NCBI GenBank assembly: GCA_020137815.1
Contig: CM035353.1
Location: 3,890,210 to 3,954,209, forward strand
From: Hormiphora californensis
Lineage: Eukaryota; Ctenophora; Tentaculata; Cydippida; Pleurobrachiidae
Length of the DNA: 64,000 nucleotides
Direction: 5' to 3'
This document shows positions 51,508 through 63,281 of this stretch, piece by piece (positions within the stretch are counted from its first letter, which is position 1; every line of letters starts with the position of its first letter). The translations under genes and the position numbers were made by a program. The notes beneath the pieces were generated by a model. The model made no database searches. It saw nothing but the letters and a program-made list of their open reading frames with translations, and was not told the origin of the DNA.

Positions 51508-53173
51508 ATGGCGTCGCCTCCACAGCCTCCTCGATCAATGAAAGTGAGTAAAGTGGAATCACTCACCGTCCACTACACTCTACATTCATACCAGCATAGA
51601 CCCCACAAGTCACGACCCCATGCATGCCGCAAGTGTCACTCTCCTCTCAAAGTAAGAAAACAGGTTCAGGAAGTTTAAAACTGTAAAATAACGTACAAAC
51701 CAGTATGTATGAGACTATAAACACAGCATGTATGAGATTATAAATTCTAGACGATCTCTTCCTTAGAAACTGGACGAATCTGCATCTGATCCTGCACGGC
51801 CGGTTGTTCGTGACATCGTTCAGAGCGCCCTCTACTCAGATACAGATGACGATAGAACATCATCCCTTACCAACCTTCAGGTATAATTAAACAATAATTC
51901 ATTATTTATCTTTGAAAACCAACTGTTTACATGAGTGTCAAGGATAGATTGTTTCGACTGGCTGTTATAGCCCAGCTGTTGTAACAGCACAGTTGGTGAA
52001 GTGCCGTTGTAACCTTGGTAACCTTGGTAACTTTGGTAACCAACTGGTAACAGCTTGGTAACCTTGGTAACCAACTGTAACCCGGAGTTGTAACAGCTCC
52101 TGTTACCCAGGAGGAAGTGCCCATAAAGATAACCATCCTACCTTCCACGGCGCATCTAACTCCTACCGTTGAAACGGTGGAAGTCACCCCTGCTGCACAG
52201 CAGGATGGAGATCAGGATATAGTGGTTTCTCTTACCCCCGTCCTAGGGGATCAGTCGTCCTCCCTGGCACCCGGTGACATGGAGATTCAGACGATCCTGG
52301 CCAATGCTTCATCTGAACTATCCATTGCAGAGGTTCATGTTATATATTATCTGTTGTACCCTGCTGTGCAGTACAAGCTTGCTGATCTGATCTTCCTCTT
52401 TTTGTGTGTGATCCTCTACCTTCCCAGCTTTTCTACTGATGGATGATTGTAACGTACTGTCGTTGCGTCAATTATGTTCTGAGTTCTCGTGTGAATTTTG
52501 TTCTCGTGTGAATTATGTTCTCGTGTGAATTATGTTCTCGTGTGAATTATTATGTTCTCGTGTGAATTATAATGTTCTCGTGTGAATTATGTTCTCGTGT
52601 GAATGATCCAGTAATTGACGTATTCGTGTTTGATCTTTCTGTTACTCAACACTCTTAAATTGTAGTTTCTTTGGCCGAAATTCGTTGCTACAGTATCTGA
52701 ATCCCACTGGTTCTTGAACCACTGACAAGTTCCTCTCCCCACAGAGACACGATCCAGTGAGAAGTTACTCGACGCCACCCCCATTCCCCACCGAATCGTA
52801 CCGGTCAGTTAGTCCGGCTGGCCGGCCGACATCCTACAATAGCAGTATGAGATCCCCCAGTCCCGTCAGACGGGGTCCTGGTGTAGGGAGGTCGCCCAGT
52901 CCCATTTTAAATCCCTCTAAATACCAGGTAATATCGATGGGTCAGCAGTTGGTCAAAAATACTTGTTTTTTAGGAATATAAGCGTGTTAACTGACTCCCC
53001 CCTTTCAGTGGCTTCAACAGCCCGACCAATTGGACCAGGAGGACCTGCACAGGCAGTGCCGGGATCTCAGGGTAAAGATAGAGCAGGAACATGATGGTTA
53101 CAAGCACAAGTTAAAAGCAATGCAAGAAGGCGCTCAGAAACAGACTACTCTTGCCACTAAACTTCAAAATAAG
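51508..53173 (+). CDS. Rootletin-like (CROCC family) ciliary rootlet protein, 5' exons
   Basis: Five phase-0 exons: 51508-51543 (MASPPQPPRSMK), 51767-51880 (ARPVVRDIVQSALYSDTDDD), 52111-52332, 52745-52927 (Ser/Pro/Arg-rich: RSPSPVRRGPG, RSPSPILNPS), 53009-53173 (CRDLRVKIEQEHDGYKHKLK, AMQEGAQKQTTLATKLQNK). The last exon resembles the start of the rootletin coiled coil (vertebrate form LRRQLQEEQASYRRKLQAYQ). Rootletin forms the striated rootlet at basal bodies, implying ciliated cells. The next coiled-coil exon is not found; donor GTAACT at 53174 leads into a hairpin and repeats. ATG 51484 is an alternative in-frame start if the first acceptor is not used. Confidence 0.7.
52478..52605. repeat. 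17-bp minisatellite in an intron
   Basis: Six to seven copies of GTTCTCGTGTGAATTAT. Confidence 0.95.
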
Positions 53174-53192
53174 GTAACTAAAACCTGCGATC

Positions 53193-53302
53193 AACGTCTA
53201 CAACAACAACGTCTAATATATGAATATATTAGACGTTGTTGTTGTAGACGTTTCAGTTTCAGTTTCAGTTTCAGTTTCAGTTTCAGTTTCAGTTTCAGTT
53301 TT
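53193..53302. repeat. Hairpin plus (TTTCAG)n array
   Basis: 53193-53253: AACGTCTACAACAACAACGT mirrored by ACGTTGTTGTTGTAGACGTT around TATATGAATATA. Then about nine TTTCAG repeats, then three TGCCCTTTTTACT repeats (to about 53350). Confidence 0.9.
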
Positions 53303-53349
53303 CCATGCCCTTTTTACTTGCCCTTTTTACTTGCCCTTTTTACTTGCCC

Positions 53350-54376
53350 CATTCAGCTTGTCCGTTCATTATTATTCAACAACTCTCCCCTATATATCTA
53401 ACGGCTTTTCCCGCCGTTACTATGGGTTACAGAATTCTAACCTTCTATTCTACCATGAATTTATCGTCATGCAGGGTCTATTTAGAAAGTTCTATAGGGA
53501 TCCTGTGATACCCCTCTACCTCTTTACCACCTTTACAGCAATCCAGACAGGATTATCCCGCCCCCCACTTTTATAGACGATCGGTTGGCATGGCAACGAG
53601 TTTCATAAATTCCCTATCTCTATATTTCTCTCTGATATATCTCTCTATGTCATGTTTATTGTTTAAAGTTTATGTACCTTGATCGATACAACACTCTAGC
53701 ACAGCGGGCACTGTTATAGAGCACTGTAAACTGTCATAGCTGGGACATATATAATTGGTAGGGGGCCCCTGTGTAGGGTATAGCAATACACATGTATGAT
53801 GGTGCTCATGTGGGATCTTTACAAGCGTTGGGCTTCACCCAGAAAAAAATTGACGTGATACTTGGACTTATTTAAACCCTCATTCAAGGTTCCTGGTGTT
53901 TCCGGAGCTCTAATACCCATGGAAGCTTGTTTTTTGGCATCGAAAATACCAGAAGGAAGTTTTTGCTGGTGCTGAGACTTTGTTAAAATGTTTTTTGAGT
54001 ATTTTCTATGTCAATCCAAGAGTTTCATGAATTCAGCTATTTAAGTTCCCCTTTTTATTCTTTTTGAAGAGAACATAGTTTTAGCATTGAACACGTGTGC
54101 CTTCACGATTCGATAGAGATCAGTATAATAGATACAGACCAAAATTCCTCGGGGAAATTGCGGTTCCTCATACATATGTGCCATGCTGTAATACGCTTCG
54201 GATCATACCATGATGGCTCCTAAAACATCCCCCTCTCAATGCATGCTGATTTATTGACAGATATAATGCACGTCAAGCATCACACTCATGTCAGACGATA
54301 TTATATGCAGCAAGAACCAATATTATATCGACAAGATATATCTTACATGAATGAAATATATATCGTGAATGGAATA
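53350..54376. other. Spacer without recognised features
   Basis: Nothing convincing on either strand; short frames only. Confidence 0.4.
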
Positions 54377-54600
54377 CGGTCGAACCCCGATTTACCGGGC
54401 CCCGAATTACCGGAACCCCGATTTACCGGGAGGATAAACTTTCCCGAAAAATTTTGGCCCATTTTCACTGAATCTGCTTGTTGGGCGTGAAATTTTGATC
54501 TATAGAGGGTCAAAAATGCATCACCCCGATATACCAGGCACCCCTCGATTTACCGGGCAAGATGGCTTCCCCCGAGGATCACGATAAATCGGGGTCCGAC
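54377..54600. mobile_element. pogo/Tigger-like MITE, diverged copy
   Basis: Left CGGTCGAACCCCGATTTACC, right GATAAATCGGGGTCCGACTG, next to TA on both sides. Repeated CCCCGATTTACCGGG inside. Related to 36379-36550. Confidence 0.8.
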
Positions 54601-54804
54601 TGTATATATATATATCTTGGAGACTGAAAAATTTAAAAAAAAGAAGCATCTTTAACATTTCACAGAAGTGCATGAAGGACTTCTCAGCTGTCACGTTCCT
54701 CATCATGTCACCTGATCTCTAAACCATGTATAGAATTATTATAACCCTCCTTTTCGAGCAAGCGTGGAGCTCTGAATGACTATTATACCAAGATATACTT
54801 ATAG

Positions 54805-54913
54805 CAGGAACTGACCGAAACAAGTAAACAACCAATCAGAACTCGTTATTTAGGTCACGTGACTGGTTATCAGCCAATCAGCGACCAGTATTTCCTGATT
54901 CGGTCGGTTCTTG
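54805..54913. mobile_element. hAT-like MITE (109 bp), copy A
   Basis: CAGGAACTGACCGA...TCGGTCGGTTCTTG. Flanks ACTTATAG and AATTATAG match in 7 of 8 bases. Reverse-complement twin at 58665-58773. Confidence 0.8.
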
Positions 54914-54978
54914 AATTATAGACATAGCAATTTGATTTCTTTTGTTCGGGATGACTTTCCAGCTACCTCTGAAGTCTG

Positions 54979-56098
54979 GGCAGGTGAGTAGAACTTCGCT
55001 CCTAATAAAAGGCTGCAATAAAAGGCTGCAATAAAAGGCTGCAGAAAAAGGCTGCAATAAAAGGCTGCATTAAAAGGCTGCAAGGGATCACGTATCCAAC
55101 CAGACTAAAGCGGGGGATAGACCGAATCGTCCTCCCCTAATAGTGTTTCGTATCACGTATCGGCTGTAGTGAGACCGAATCACCCTCCCCTAATTATAGT
55201 GATTCGTGTCACGTATCCAACTAGACCATAGGCAATAGAGAGAGACCGAGATAGAGAGCGAGTACGAGTGAGAACTGAGAGTATGAAAAATCAGAATCAC
55301 GGTATGGTATCACGTACCATGGTATCCTCTAATGAAAAGCGGTTACCAATTGACAATGAGACCTCATCGGTCCCGATACGTGATTCTCTACCGCTATGTA
55401 TTCTCCATTAGTCTTTCCGTATCGATCCACGATTCAGTAGAGGTAGTCAGTAACTACTGAGAGTGTTGGTCTAATGAGGTAGGGTAGATCTATTGATTGA
55501 GCGTGTAGCACAATCACAGGTGAACCACCCAACCACTTAGTTCACCTATCATAGTATTATATGTGATTCCGATCTACTGAATTGTGTACATAAAGACTAT
55601 TGGCGAATAACGGTAGAAAATCAGTAATCACGTATTGGCACCGATTAGGTCAAATTATAGGTAACCGCCTTTCATTTAATTAATTAGAGGATATCATGAA
55701 ACGTGATACAATACTTGATTAGTCGTCCATGATTCGGATCTCTCACTCTCACCTCTCTAACTCTCTATCTCCGTCTATCTACCGCCTATGGTTTAGTTGG
55801 ATACCAGGCACGAATCACTATAATTAGGGGCGGGTGATTCGGTCTCTCTACCGCTTATGGTAGAAACCGATACGTGAAACAAAACCCTATTAGGGGAGGA
55901 CGATTCGGTCTATCTCCTGCTTTAGTGCTTTAGTCCAGTTGGATATGTGATCCATTGCAGCCTTTTATTGCAGCCTTTTATTGCAGCCTTTTAATGCAGC
56001 CTTTTATTGCAGCCTTTTTCTGCAGCCTTTTATTGCAGCCTTTTTCTGCAGCCTTTTATTGCAGCCTTTTATTAGGAGCGAAGTTCTACTCACCTGCC
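54979..56098. mobile_element. Foldback-type element (1.12 kb) with 8-bp target duplication
   Basis: GGCAGGTGAGTAGAACTTCG starts the left arm and its complement ends the right arm. GAAGTCTG duplicates flank it (54971-54978, 56099-56106). Next inside each arm are tandem 13-bp units (AATAAAAGGCTGC) and then mirrored segments with CGTATC/GATACG and CTCCCCTAAT/ATTAGGGG motifs. Long arms built of tandem repeats are the Foldback/Galileo hallmark. No transposase. Confidence 0.88.
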
Positions 56099-56589
56099 GA
56101 AGTCTGGAATTGAACAAGGGCTTTAAACGAATTACGTTTTACGTCAGTCGTACAACTTTATTATAATTACGAAATGACGAAAGCTCATCGACTACTTATT
56201 GTTCTTTTTGTTGTGTGTTGGTTTGGTTTTAGAAAGCGATCATTTTCTGAGCATTTGCTATTTATTTTTCTCAAGTTATCCAGAACTATGGTGCATTTTT
56301 ACCCTCTTCTGTTGCTATAGTAACCGACTCAAAGCACCCTAGTCCCTAACAGCACTACATGCTCATTACGAATGACCCCTAAATATATTGCATGCTCCCA
56401 ACTAATTACTGATAAATCTCTCACTCCGTCTGCATCGCTGGCATTGATCCAATTTTCAGTTTAATTGTATCATCAGGAGTGGGGAGCATGACTTGTGCAG
56501 CACCTCTCCTGTCCTGAATTACGGGGGACAGTTGCCATAGTAACCTGGGTGCCTTATGTGAGAGAGAAATAGGGCTGTAGTTTCCATGT

Positions 56590-56626
56590 AAAATTGATTC
56601 AGTAGTTTCTCTCTCTCTCTCTCTCC

Positions 56627-56668
<42 letters not shown>

Positions 56669-56735
56669 TTCTCTCTATCTCTCCCTCTATCTCTTTCTCT
56701 CTATCTCTCCCTCTATCTCTTTCTCTCTATCTCGT
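56590..56735. repeat. CT-rich microsatellite
   Basis: (CT)n interspersed with CTATCTCTTTCTCT units. Confidence 0.95.
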
Positions 56736-56942
56736 TATCCTTTGCGTGCTACCTGGTGGATATAGGCATACGTCAAAGCGTGTACGCTGTTTCCATTTTG
56801 TCCCCCCCCCCATATTGTTGTTGTTTTTATTTATACCAATTGCCAAATTCAAGTTATAGCTGTTTGTGACTAAATATCTCGAGTTCAATATAATTCTACT
56901 AGCTCCACCGGACCATGACCCATGAATATGTGATCCAATACC

Positions 56943-59900
56943 ATGACAATACTTGAAGAGCCGAGGAAACCTCTTCCCTCACCCCGGTCACCCAGAAAAC
57001 TCAGGAATGGCTCTGTTACCCTCATATCCCCCTCTGCTTGTTCCCTCAAAAGTATCTCGACGACTTCCCTCAAGTGTCCCAGCTCCACAGGATCGGATCT
57101 GACCCCCACTGATACTGCCCTCTTGGCAACGGTCGCTGTCAAGTACGTTAAGGTAATTGCTTGGGATCATTTAGTAATTGTATATCTTGTGTTGTAATTG
57201 TTGTTACTTGATCGTACAGCAACTCCTTATCATTGGAATTAAATAGGTTTGAAACGAAGTCTCTTAGCACACAACATCTCTATCATTGTTTGGCAGACAT
57301 AATAATTGCTCTGAGCGGCGCTTCCTCAGACCTGAAACATATCAAAAAGTCACAAGCTGAAGTGGCCACTTCTTAGTTTAAAATCTCCCTCTCTATCTCT
57401 CTCCCACTCACTTTTTTCCCGGTTTCCGCCCTCCCATTTTCTTCTCTTTTTTTTCGTTTTTTTCCCCCCCCCCCCCCCCCCCCCCGAACCACCCCACCCC
57501 CCCCCCCCCCCCCCTGTTTTTTTTTTTGTTTTCTTTTTTGTTTTTTTTTTTTTTTTTTTATTTTTTTTTCCCCCCCCCTTGTTTTCCGATTGCTAGAAAA
57601 ATTGTTGTTTTGCTTGTGAATAGAACACTGAACGTGAAACAAACAAATTTCGGGGTGCCGGGGTCATACTAAATTGCACTAAATATCACTGGGGGGTTTC
57701 TCAACCAATGGATGCAGCTTTTTCAGTCCCTCTACAATTACTGCATCATTCTGCTTGCTCATTGGTCTGTAACTGTCACGTGGGGGGCTGTACTGTTTTT
57801 CCATTGGATGGTGCATTACATTTTACTTGTGCAACGTGGGAAAGCATGCATATAGGGGTGAAAAAAAGGAAAAAAGGGGAAGAGAGAAAGAAAAGAGAAG
57901 AGAGAAGAAATCCTGGAAGTTTTTAATCTACACAGCTTTGGTTTTTCGATTACCAACTTGCCGCTTTATAAATTTTTCCTTTTTTTTGCTATTCTTTGTT
58001 TTTAAAGTTTTTTAAGTTTGTTGAAGAGGAATTACTGAGAAGGTCTATCTAGGAACATCATGACTGCAGAAGACGTGGTATGACTCAACTTGAAATTTTA
58101 ATATTTTCATTCATTGAAACACCGAGAAGTCTGACAAGCATAATATTGTTTATTTTTTTTCAATAGTTATTTTTTCTAAATCTGTTCTTGTCTATTCTTT
58201 GATGGAGTAAGAAGATAAAAATGAAGAAAGAAGGAAAAAGAGAGAGGAGAGAAAAGCGGGGATAGAGAGAGAGAGAAAAAAAGGGGGGAAAAAATTGGGG
58301 CCCCCTCCTTTCCTCTCCCTCTTCCCCCCTCTCCTCTCCCCCCTTTCTCTTTTTTCTCTCTCTTAGCCCCTCTCTCCCTCCCTCTCCCCTCTCTCTCCCC
58401 TCCCCCCCTCTTTTCTGCCCCTTTTTGGAAGGTTTTTTTTTGCCTTCCCCCCTCTCCTCTTTTCCCCCCTTTCCCCCCCTCTCCTCCCTTCCCCTCCCTC
58501 TCCCTTCTCTTTTTGTCATTCAAAAAAGGGGCCCCTGCCCCCGACTTGTTTTCGAAAACTGCATCCTCCACCCCCCTTCCCCCTTTAAACTTTAAATTGT
58601 TCCCTATCCATCCCCCCCCCCCGGCTCCTGTTTTGCTTTTTGATGCAGGTGTTTACCTCTCTGTCAGGAACCGACCGAATCAGGAAATACTGGTCCCTGA
58701 TTGGCTGATAACCAGTCACGTGACCTAAATAACGAGTTCTGATTGGTTGTTTACTTGTGTCGGTCGGTTCCTGCTCTCTTTTAATATTTTGAGTTGCTGT
58801 TGTTGTTGGTAACATGACTTAATTAAGTCAAGTTAAAGACAGTATGACAGTCTTGGAGAAACTAACGCGGACGTTGTCATTTCGTCGAAAAAAGAAGAAG
58901 AAAAAGGATGGATCAAGTCAGGTTGAAGAGGAGGAAGAAGAAGAAGAAGGGGAGATAAACGGGGGTTTGGAGGAACCGGAAAGTTCTAATGACGAGGTTG
59001 TTCCAATGTTCCACTGTTCGATTCTACAGCTCTGCATGTCATCCTTAATTTACTATATGCTTTGTTGTTGTTTTTAAAATAATCTTCCTTCTTTCTCTTG
59101 CTTTGTAAATATTGAATCAGTTATTGAAAAAAGTCTCCAAAACACGATACAGCATTCATGCGGCGTAATTGAGTACATAGTTCGGTCCTAAAGATTTAAA
59201 TATTATTCCGATATAATGAGCTTGAGAGGCCGCCATTGTAGTTTACAATCTTGTTAAAAATATTATAGCTGTCCTAGCTTGCTGACAGAATTGTCCATTC
59301 ATTTGTCACGAGCGGATAACTTTGTGCTTTTAACGGTTTTCGTGTAAAGAGAAAATTATAGAACATAATATAATATATGTGATTGGGATCACAAATCACA
59401 AGGAATATTTGAGTCGCTTGACACTGTTTCCGTGCTCCGTATTTATGAACAATTCAAAGGAATCTCTATTATAATTTGGAGATGAACGTCGAAGTGATGG
59501 TCGTTCGTTCAGTGCGTTTCTACGCGACAGTGCTCCTTCATAAAACACTTCATATGACGAAAGCTGTAAAGCTGTTGCTCACACTTTCTGAAGTTCCAGT
59601 GGAAGTTTCTTAATATTGCGAATGACTTTTAACAGGCCAGTCCCCATAGTTACCAATTCAGTTGCCATGGCAACCAATTGACGTTGAAAGGGGCGAAACC
59701 ACACGGCAAAGCCGGGTGGGTTTTTCATCAGCCCCATGCCTGAGGCGCACCCAATGGGTGCGCTAGTATGTAATATGAATGATCTGTTTAACTAAGGGAT
59801 ATCAATTATCCTTTCTCAATCGATCTGCCATAGCGCTTTACAATTCGCTAATTTCCATTACTTTCTCCACAGATTTTGGAGCAGAAGCGACGAATTCTGG

Positions 59901-62900
59901 AACTGGAGCACGCCATTGCAACTAAAGATCACGAATTGGAAGATGCCAAAGAAGAGGTAATTAATTAACTAATTAGCAGTAATAAGCAGTAATGAGCACT
60001 TAATTTAGTAGCAGTTAGGGGTAGGTTCATATAAAAATCATAACTTCCTGGTATCTCAAAGATTGGTGGGGTTGTTAGAAAACACAAGGATTTGTTCTAT
60101 CCCGCAATTTAAACCCCACCCACTGTCACCTCTATATTTATCAGTAGGTGTAATTCTGATCTGTGGCCCACCGTGGCCATAGAAACGAATATATGAGGCA
60201 TAAACTCTGGCCACTGGCGCGTTATTTCAGATAACTTTCTCCCAGCGCGCCGCTGGGAGAAGTTAGCTGGAGTTTATCCGCCGCTGGCGGATAAACTGGT
60301 TTAAGTCACGACGACGATCCCGAGGCGGAGCCGAGGGAGAGGCGGAGGGGTTTAAACCTATAACGTGCCAGTGGTCAGAGTTTATGGGTTATATACCCTG
60401 CTTTAGTTGTTTATTTCAAGTATTACACACCAACAAGAGAGAGAACACTATCAAAACACACAAAGAGAACTGAGAAATAGTTAAAAACACGTCACAATTG
60501 AGTGTACACTGATTGGTAACAGTTACTAAGCAGTTGCTAAGGAAAGAGAGTGAAAGAAATAGCCTGATAAGGGGCATGTCACAAATAACACAGAGAAAGA
60601 GATAGTGAGACAAAAGGGGAGATAAAGAGAGAGTAATTGACGGAATGTGTCCTTTCTTTCTCTCCAATGTAGTGTGTAAGTGTTGCACATAGTGTTCCCT
60701 CTGTATTTTAGTAAGAACTGATCATTTACACACACTTTGAATGTTCAAAATAAATAACCTGCCAGTGGGAAATAATCTGCCGCTGGACTGGCTGTTTATT
60801 GAGAGCGCGCTAGTGGGACTGGCGGGTTATTTAAGTTAGCAGGGTATATAACACAAACAAATGATGAGGTATGGGGTACATGATCAATACTGATTAAGCA
60901 CCCCGGAGTGAGAGGCGTGACACCCTCTTTGCCCACCTCTGATGACTGTTCAACTTTTTATTTAACGAAACAAGATGATAAATATACCAGCCAGGTCCAT
61001 GTTAACCTTGGAATTTTCTCAATCTCAGCTGAAATTTAGTCTTGACGATAATATCTAATCTGAAAATATACAATGAACACTGTACAATGTACACGCATAA
61101 AGTATACATGTACATTAATGTACTGTATGTGTGAATCATGGGTAATCACTTTACCACGGGGCGTGGTGTTGATTTTAAAAAGTCTAACTTTTAAAAAACA
61201 GCGTGATCACACGTCATGACCGATTTAAAACTGATTCTGTTAGTGACACCTGCCGCTAATGCTGTCCCCCTCTGTCCTATCAAAAGCTGGAATATTGTCA
61301 CTTGTTACATGTCGGTAGGGTTAATACCTATATTGGAAGTGAAGCTCAGCAAGCATGTCAACTTTCGTTTTGTTCCGCTTTTAGATAGGGGTGATGAGAA
61401 TGTCATGCAATGCAAGGAATATTGAGGTGGAATTCCCGAAGATAGAGACAGTGCAGTGTTGCCATGGTAACCATGTTGTTTGTGTATGCAGTAGATTATT
61501 TTATGTGCGTGATATATATAAGAGGAGCGGCCCTAACAAGTCTCAATTTGGTGTCAGCTATAATTCTGTGATAAGGAACTGTAAGAAACCAATTTTGGTT
61601 GCCAGGGACAACCGCCATTACAAACAGCTCTGTTGCCCCGTTAACAGCCTAGGGTGGGGGTAAAGAAAGAAGAAAAGGGGAAGAAATAGAGAGAAGGGGA
61701 GAAGAAGGAGGGGGAGAAGGGGGTGGGCCCCCCCAAAAAAAAATTTTTTTTTTTTCCCTTTTTTTTTATTTCTTTCCCCAAATTTTAAAAACCCCCCTCC
61801 TCCCTCTTTGGGCCCTTTTTTTAAATGGTAAAAATTTTTTAGGGGGTGAAAAAGAAAGAGATCGCGGGCGTCTTGGTTTGGGGCATGAGCTATAACCATT
61901 TAATAACTTTTGTTACTAAGTGGTCGCACCTGTGTTACCAAACATGCACATCAGCTGATCATCTGCTGCACAGAAATCTGAACCAAATAAAGACCCCCCA
62001 AAGGGGGGTTGTATATATGTTCCTTTCTGTGGCAATTAGGTTTTGGGGGGGGGGGGGGGGGGGGCCCCATCCACAGCACTTTTTTCACCGCCAATTTTTT
62101 TTTTCAACGGAAAAGGGGGGGGGGGTCTCCTTCCCCCCCTTTTAAATTTGATCTTTGTGAAAGTCATAAAAACTGTATGAGAGAAAGTGAGTGTGTGTTT
62201 TTGACCTGATGGACTTAAAACCTGTTCCGGCTTACCGTTCAACACTGGGAAATGGTGGAAAAAACCTACCAAACCCCAATCACCCCCCCACAAACAATAA
62301 ACCGGGTCGTTTTTAATTGTCATTAGTCCCTGTGATTTGTTCGATTTTTTTAAAAGGTATGTCGCGAGTTATTTAACTATTCTCATCATCAGTCAGTCAT
62401 TTCCCAGTGTCAGTCATTTAGGTCAGTCAGTCAGTCAGTCATTCAGTCATCAGTCATTCAGTCAGTTTTCAGTCATTTTTAAAATCGTCAATCACTCAGT
62501 CCCAATTTTTATGAATAGATCTCTTTTTTCTGTTTTTTTTTCTGTATATGCATTAGGCACTTAGATTTTTCCCTCCCCCATAAAATACTCATTTTCCCAG
62601 TTAACTTCCTCCCCGTTTTTCACCCCGGCTACAATCGTTCTTTTTCATTTTTTGGGGTGTGTGCTTCTTTTTAAAAGCTTTTTTTCCCCCTCGGCCTCGG
62701 GGCCCTATTTTATTGTTTTTTTTTTTTCCCAGGGTGGACCTCTCCTCCCCGTTCCCTCTGCCTCATTTCCCTTTTTTCATAGCAGGGGGCCAGGGATGTT
62801 TCGTTTTTCCTTTTCCCCTTCAATCATGGGTCGGGTCATTGATTTTTGTTTTTCCCTTTCCCATATCTTTTTTTCCGCCACTATTCCCTTTCCGGTGTTC

Positions 62901-63109
62901 GCCCCCTAGGGCCCGCTAGTCTGCAAGATTGGGACTTTCCTTCGTGTTTATTTTAGAGAGAGTTTTGTTTATAAACTGTTTTTGATGGTCCTCTGTCACC
63001 CATGAAGTGTCCTGTGTGCCCTAAACCGCCTTCTTATTGCATTTGCATCTCCACTGCCACAGCGAGAAATAGAGAGAGGAAGAGATTAGAGAGAGAGAGA
63101 GCCTCCCTT

Positions 63110-63149
<40 letters not shown>

Positions 63150-63281
63150 TGAGGTAGAGAGAGATTGACAGGTGTAACATGATATTCGATCAATGCATCC
63201 CTTTTAGCTAGTTGAGAGCTATCAGATCTCTGACATTCGTCGCTTGAAGACGCTAGAATATACCGTTATTCAGTTACCATG
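56943..63281 (+). CDS. Coiled-coil protein gene with possible alternative first exons, partial
   Basis: Three short plus-strand frames each begin with Met and end at a phase-0 donor: 56943-57152 (MTILEEPRKPLPSPRSPRKL, later STGSDLTPTDTALLATVAVK), about 58062-58079 (MTAEDV) and 58844-about 58999 (MTVLEKLTRTLSFRRKKKKK then an acidic Glu run). A phase-0 exon follows at 59873-59956 (ILEQKRRILELEHAIATKDH, ELEDAKEE), clearly coiled coil. A weaker exon starts at 63208 (LVESYQISDIRRLKTLEY). The likeliest reading is one gene with alternative starts spliced to a common coiled coil, running off the window; alternatively the exon at 59873 belongs to the rootletin-like gene. Family not recognised. Confidence 0.42.
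57455..57580. repeat. Homopolymer C and T tracts
   Basis: Runs of about 20 C and 17-20 T interrupted by single bases. The Gly/Lys frames on the opposite strand are artefacts. Sequence accuracy here is suspect. A similar polypyrimidine block continues at 58290-58620. Confidence 0.8.
58665..58773. mobile_element. hAT-like MITE (109 bp), copy B
   Basis: CAGGAACCGACCGA...TCGGTCGGTTCCTG, reverse complement of copy A and nearly identical (contains CAGTCACGTGACC). Flanks CTCTCTGT and CTCTCTTT match in 7 of 8. Confidence 0.82.
59459..59771. repeat. Dispersed repeat R1 (copy 2)
   Basis: Reverse-complement match of 3405-3727, sharing the CTATTATAATTTGGAGATG start and the GCACCCAATGGGTGCGC end. The central CACCC/GGGTG hairpin has partly decayed. 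Confidence 0.75.
60199..60386. mobile_element. Small TIR element
   Basis: CATAAACTCTGGCCACTGGC mirrored by GCCAGTGGTCAGAGTTTATG, with inner hairpins CCAGCGCGCCGCTGG and TTTATCCGCCGCTGGCGGATAAA. Confidence 0.75.
60388..60852. mobile_element. TIR element with 15-bp perfect ends
   Basis: GTTATATACCCTGCT at the left, AGCAGGGTATATAAC at the right. No coding capacity. Partial repeats of the ACTGGC(G)GGTTAT motif link it to the element just upstream. Confidence 0.65.
61216..61663 (+). other. Cysteine-rich reading-frame pieces, possible receptor-N-terminus remnant
   Basis: One frame reads MTDLKLILLVTPAANAVPLC, then PIKSWNIVTCYMSVGLIP, resembling the signal peptide and CPIK start of the 41903 receptor (GPCPIKERY). 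It ends at 61425, and an overlapping frame continues Cys-rich (VQCCHGNHVVCVCSRLFYV) to 61663. If real, it is frameshifted. Chance similarity is quite possible. Confidence 0.25.
61720..62130. repeat. Low-complexity homopolymer blocks
   Basis: Runs of C, A, T and G of 6-20 bases (61727-61760 and 62040-62066). The G20 run and its neighbours look like assembly or base-call noise. T/C-rich sequence continues to about 62900, including GTCAGTCAGTCAGTCATT repeats at about 62430-62470. Confidence 0.7.
63060..63170. repeat. GA-rich microsatellite
   Basis: (GA)n with interruptions just before the candidate exon at 63208. Confidence 0.9.

Noticed and set aside
56885-57142. Minus-strand frame rich in REVVEILLREQAEG
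   Set aside because: Looks protein-like but lacks splice sites at either end, while the plus-strand frame ends at a good donor; kept as the less likely reading.
61846-62919. Phe/Ser/Pro-rich frames near the right end
   Set aside because: Low-complexity T/C sequence of doubtful accuracy, no domain or splice context.
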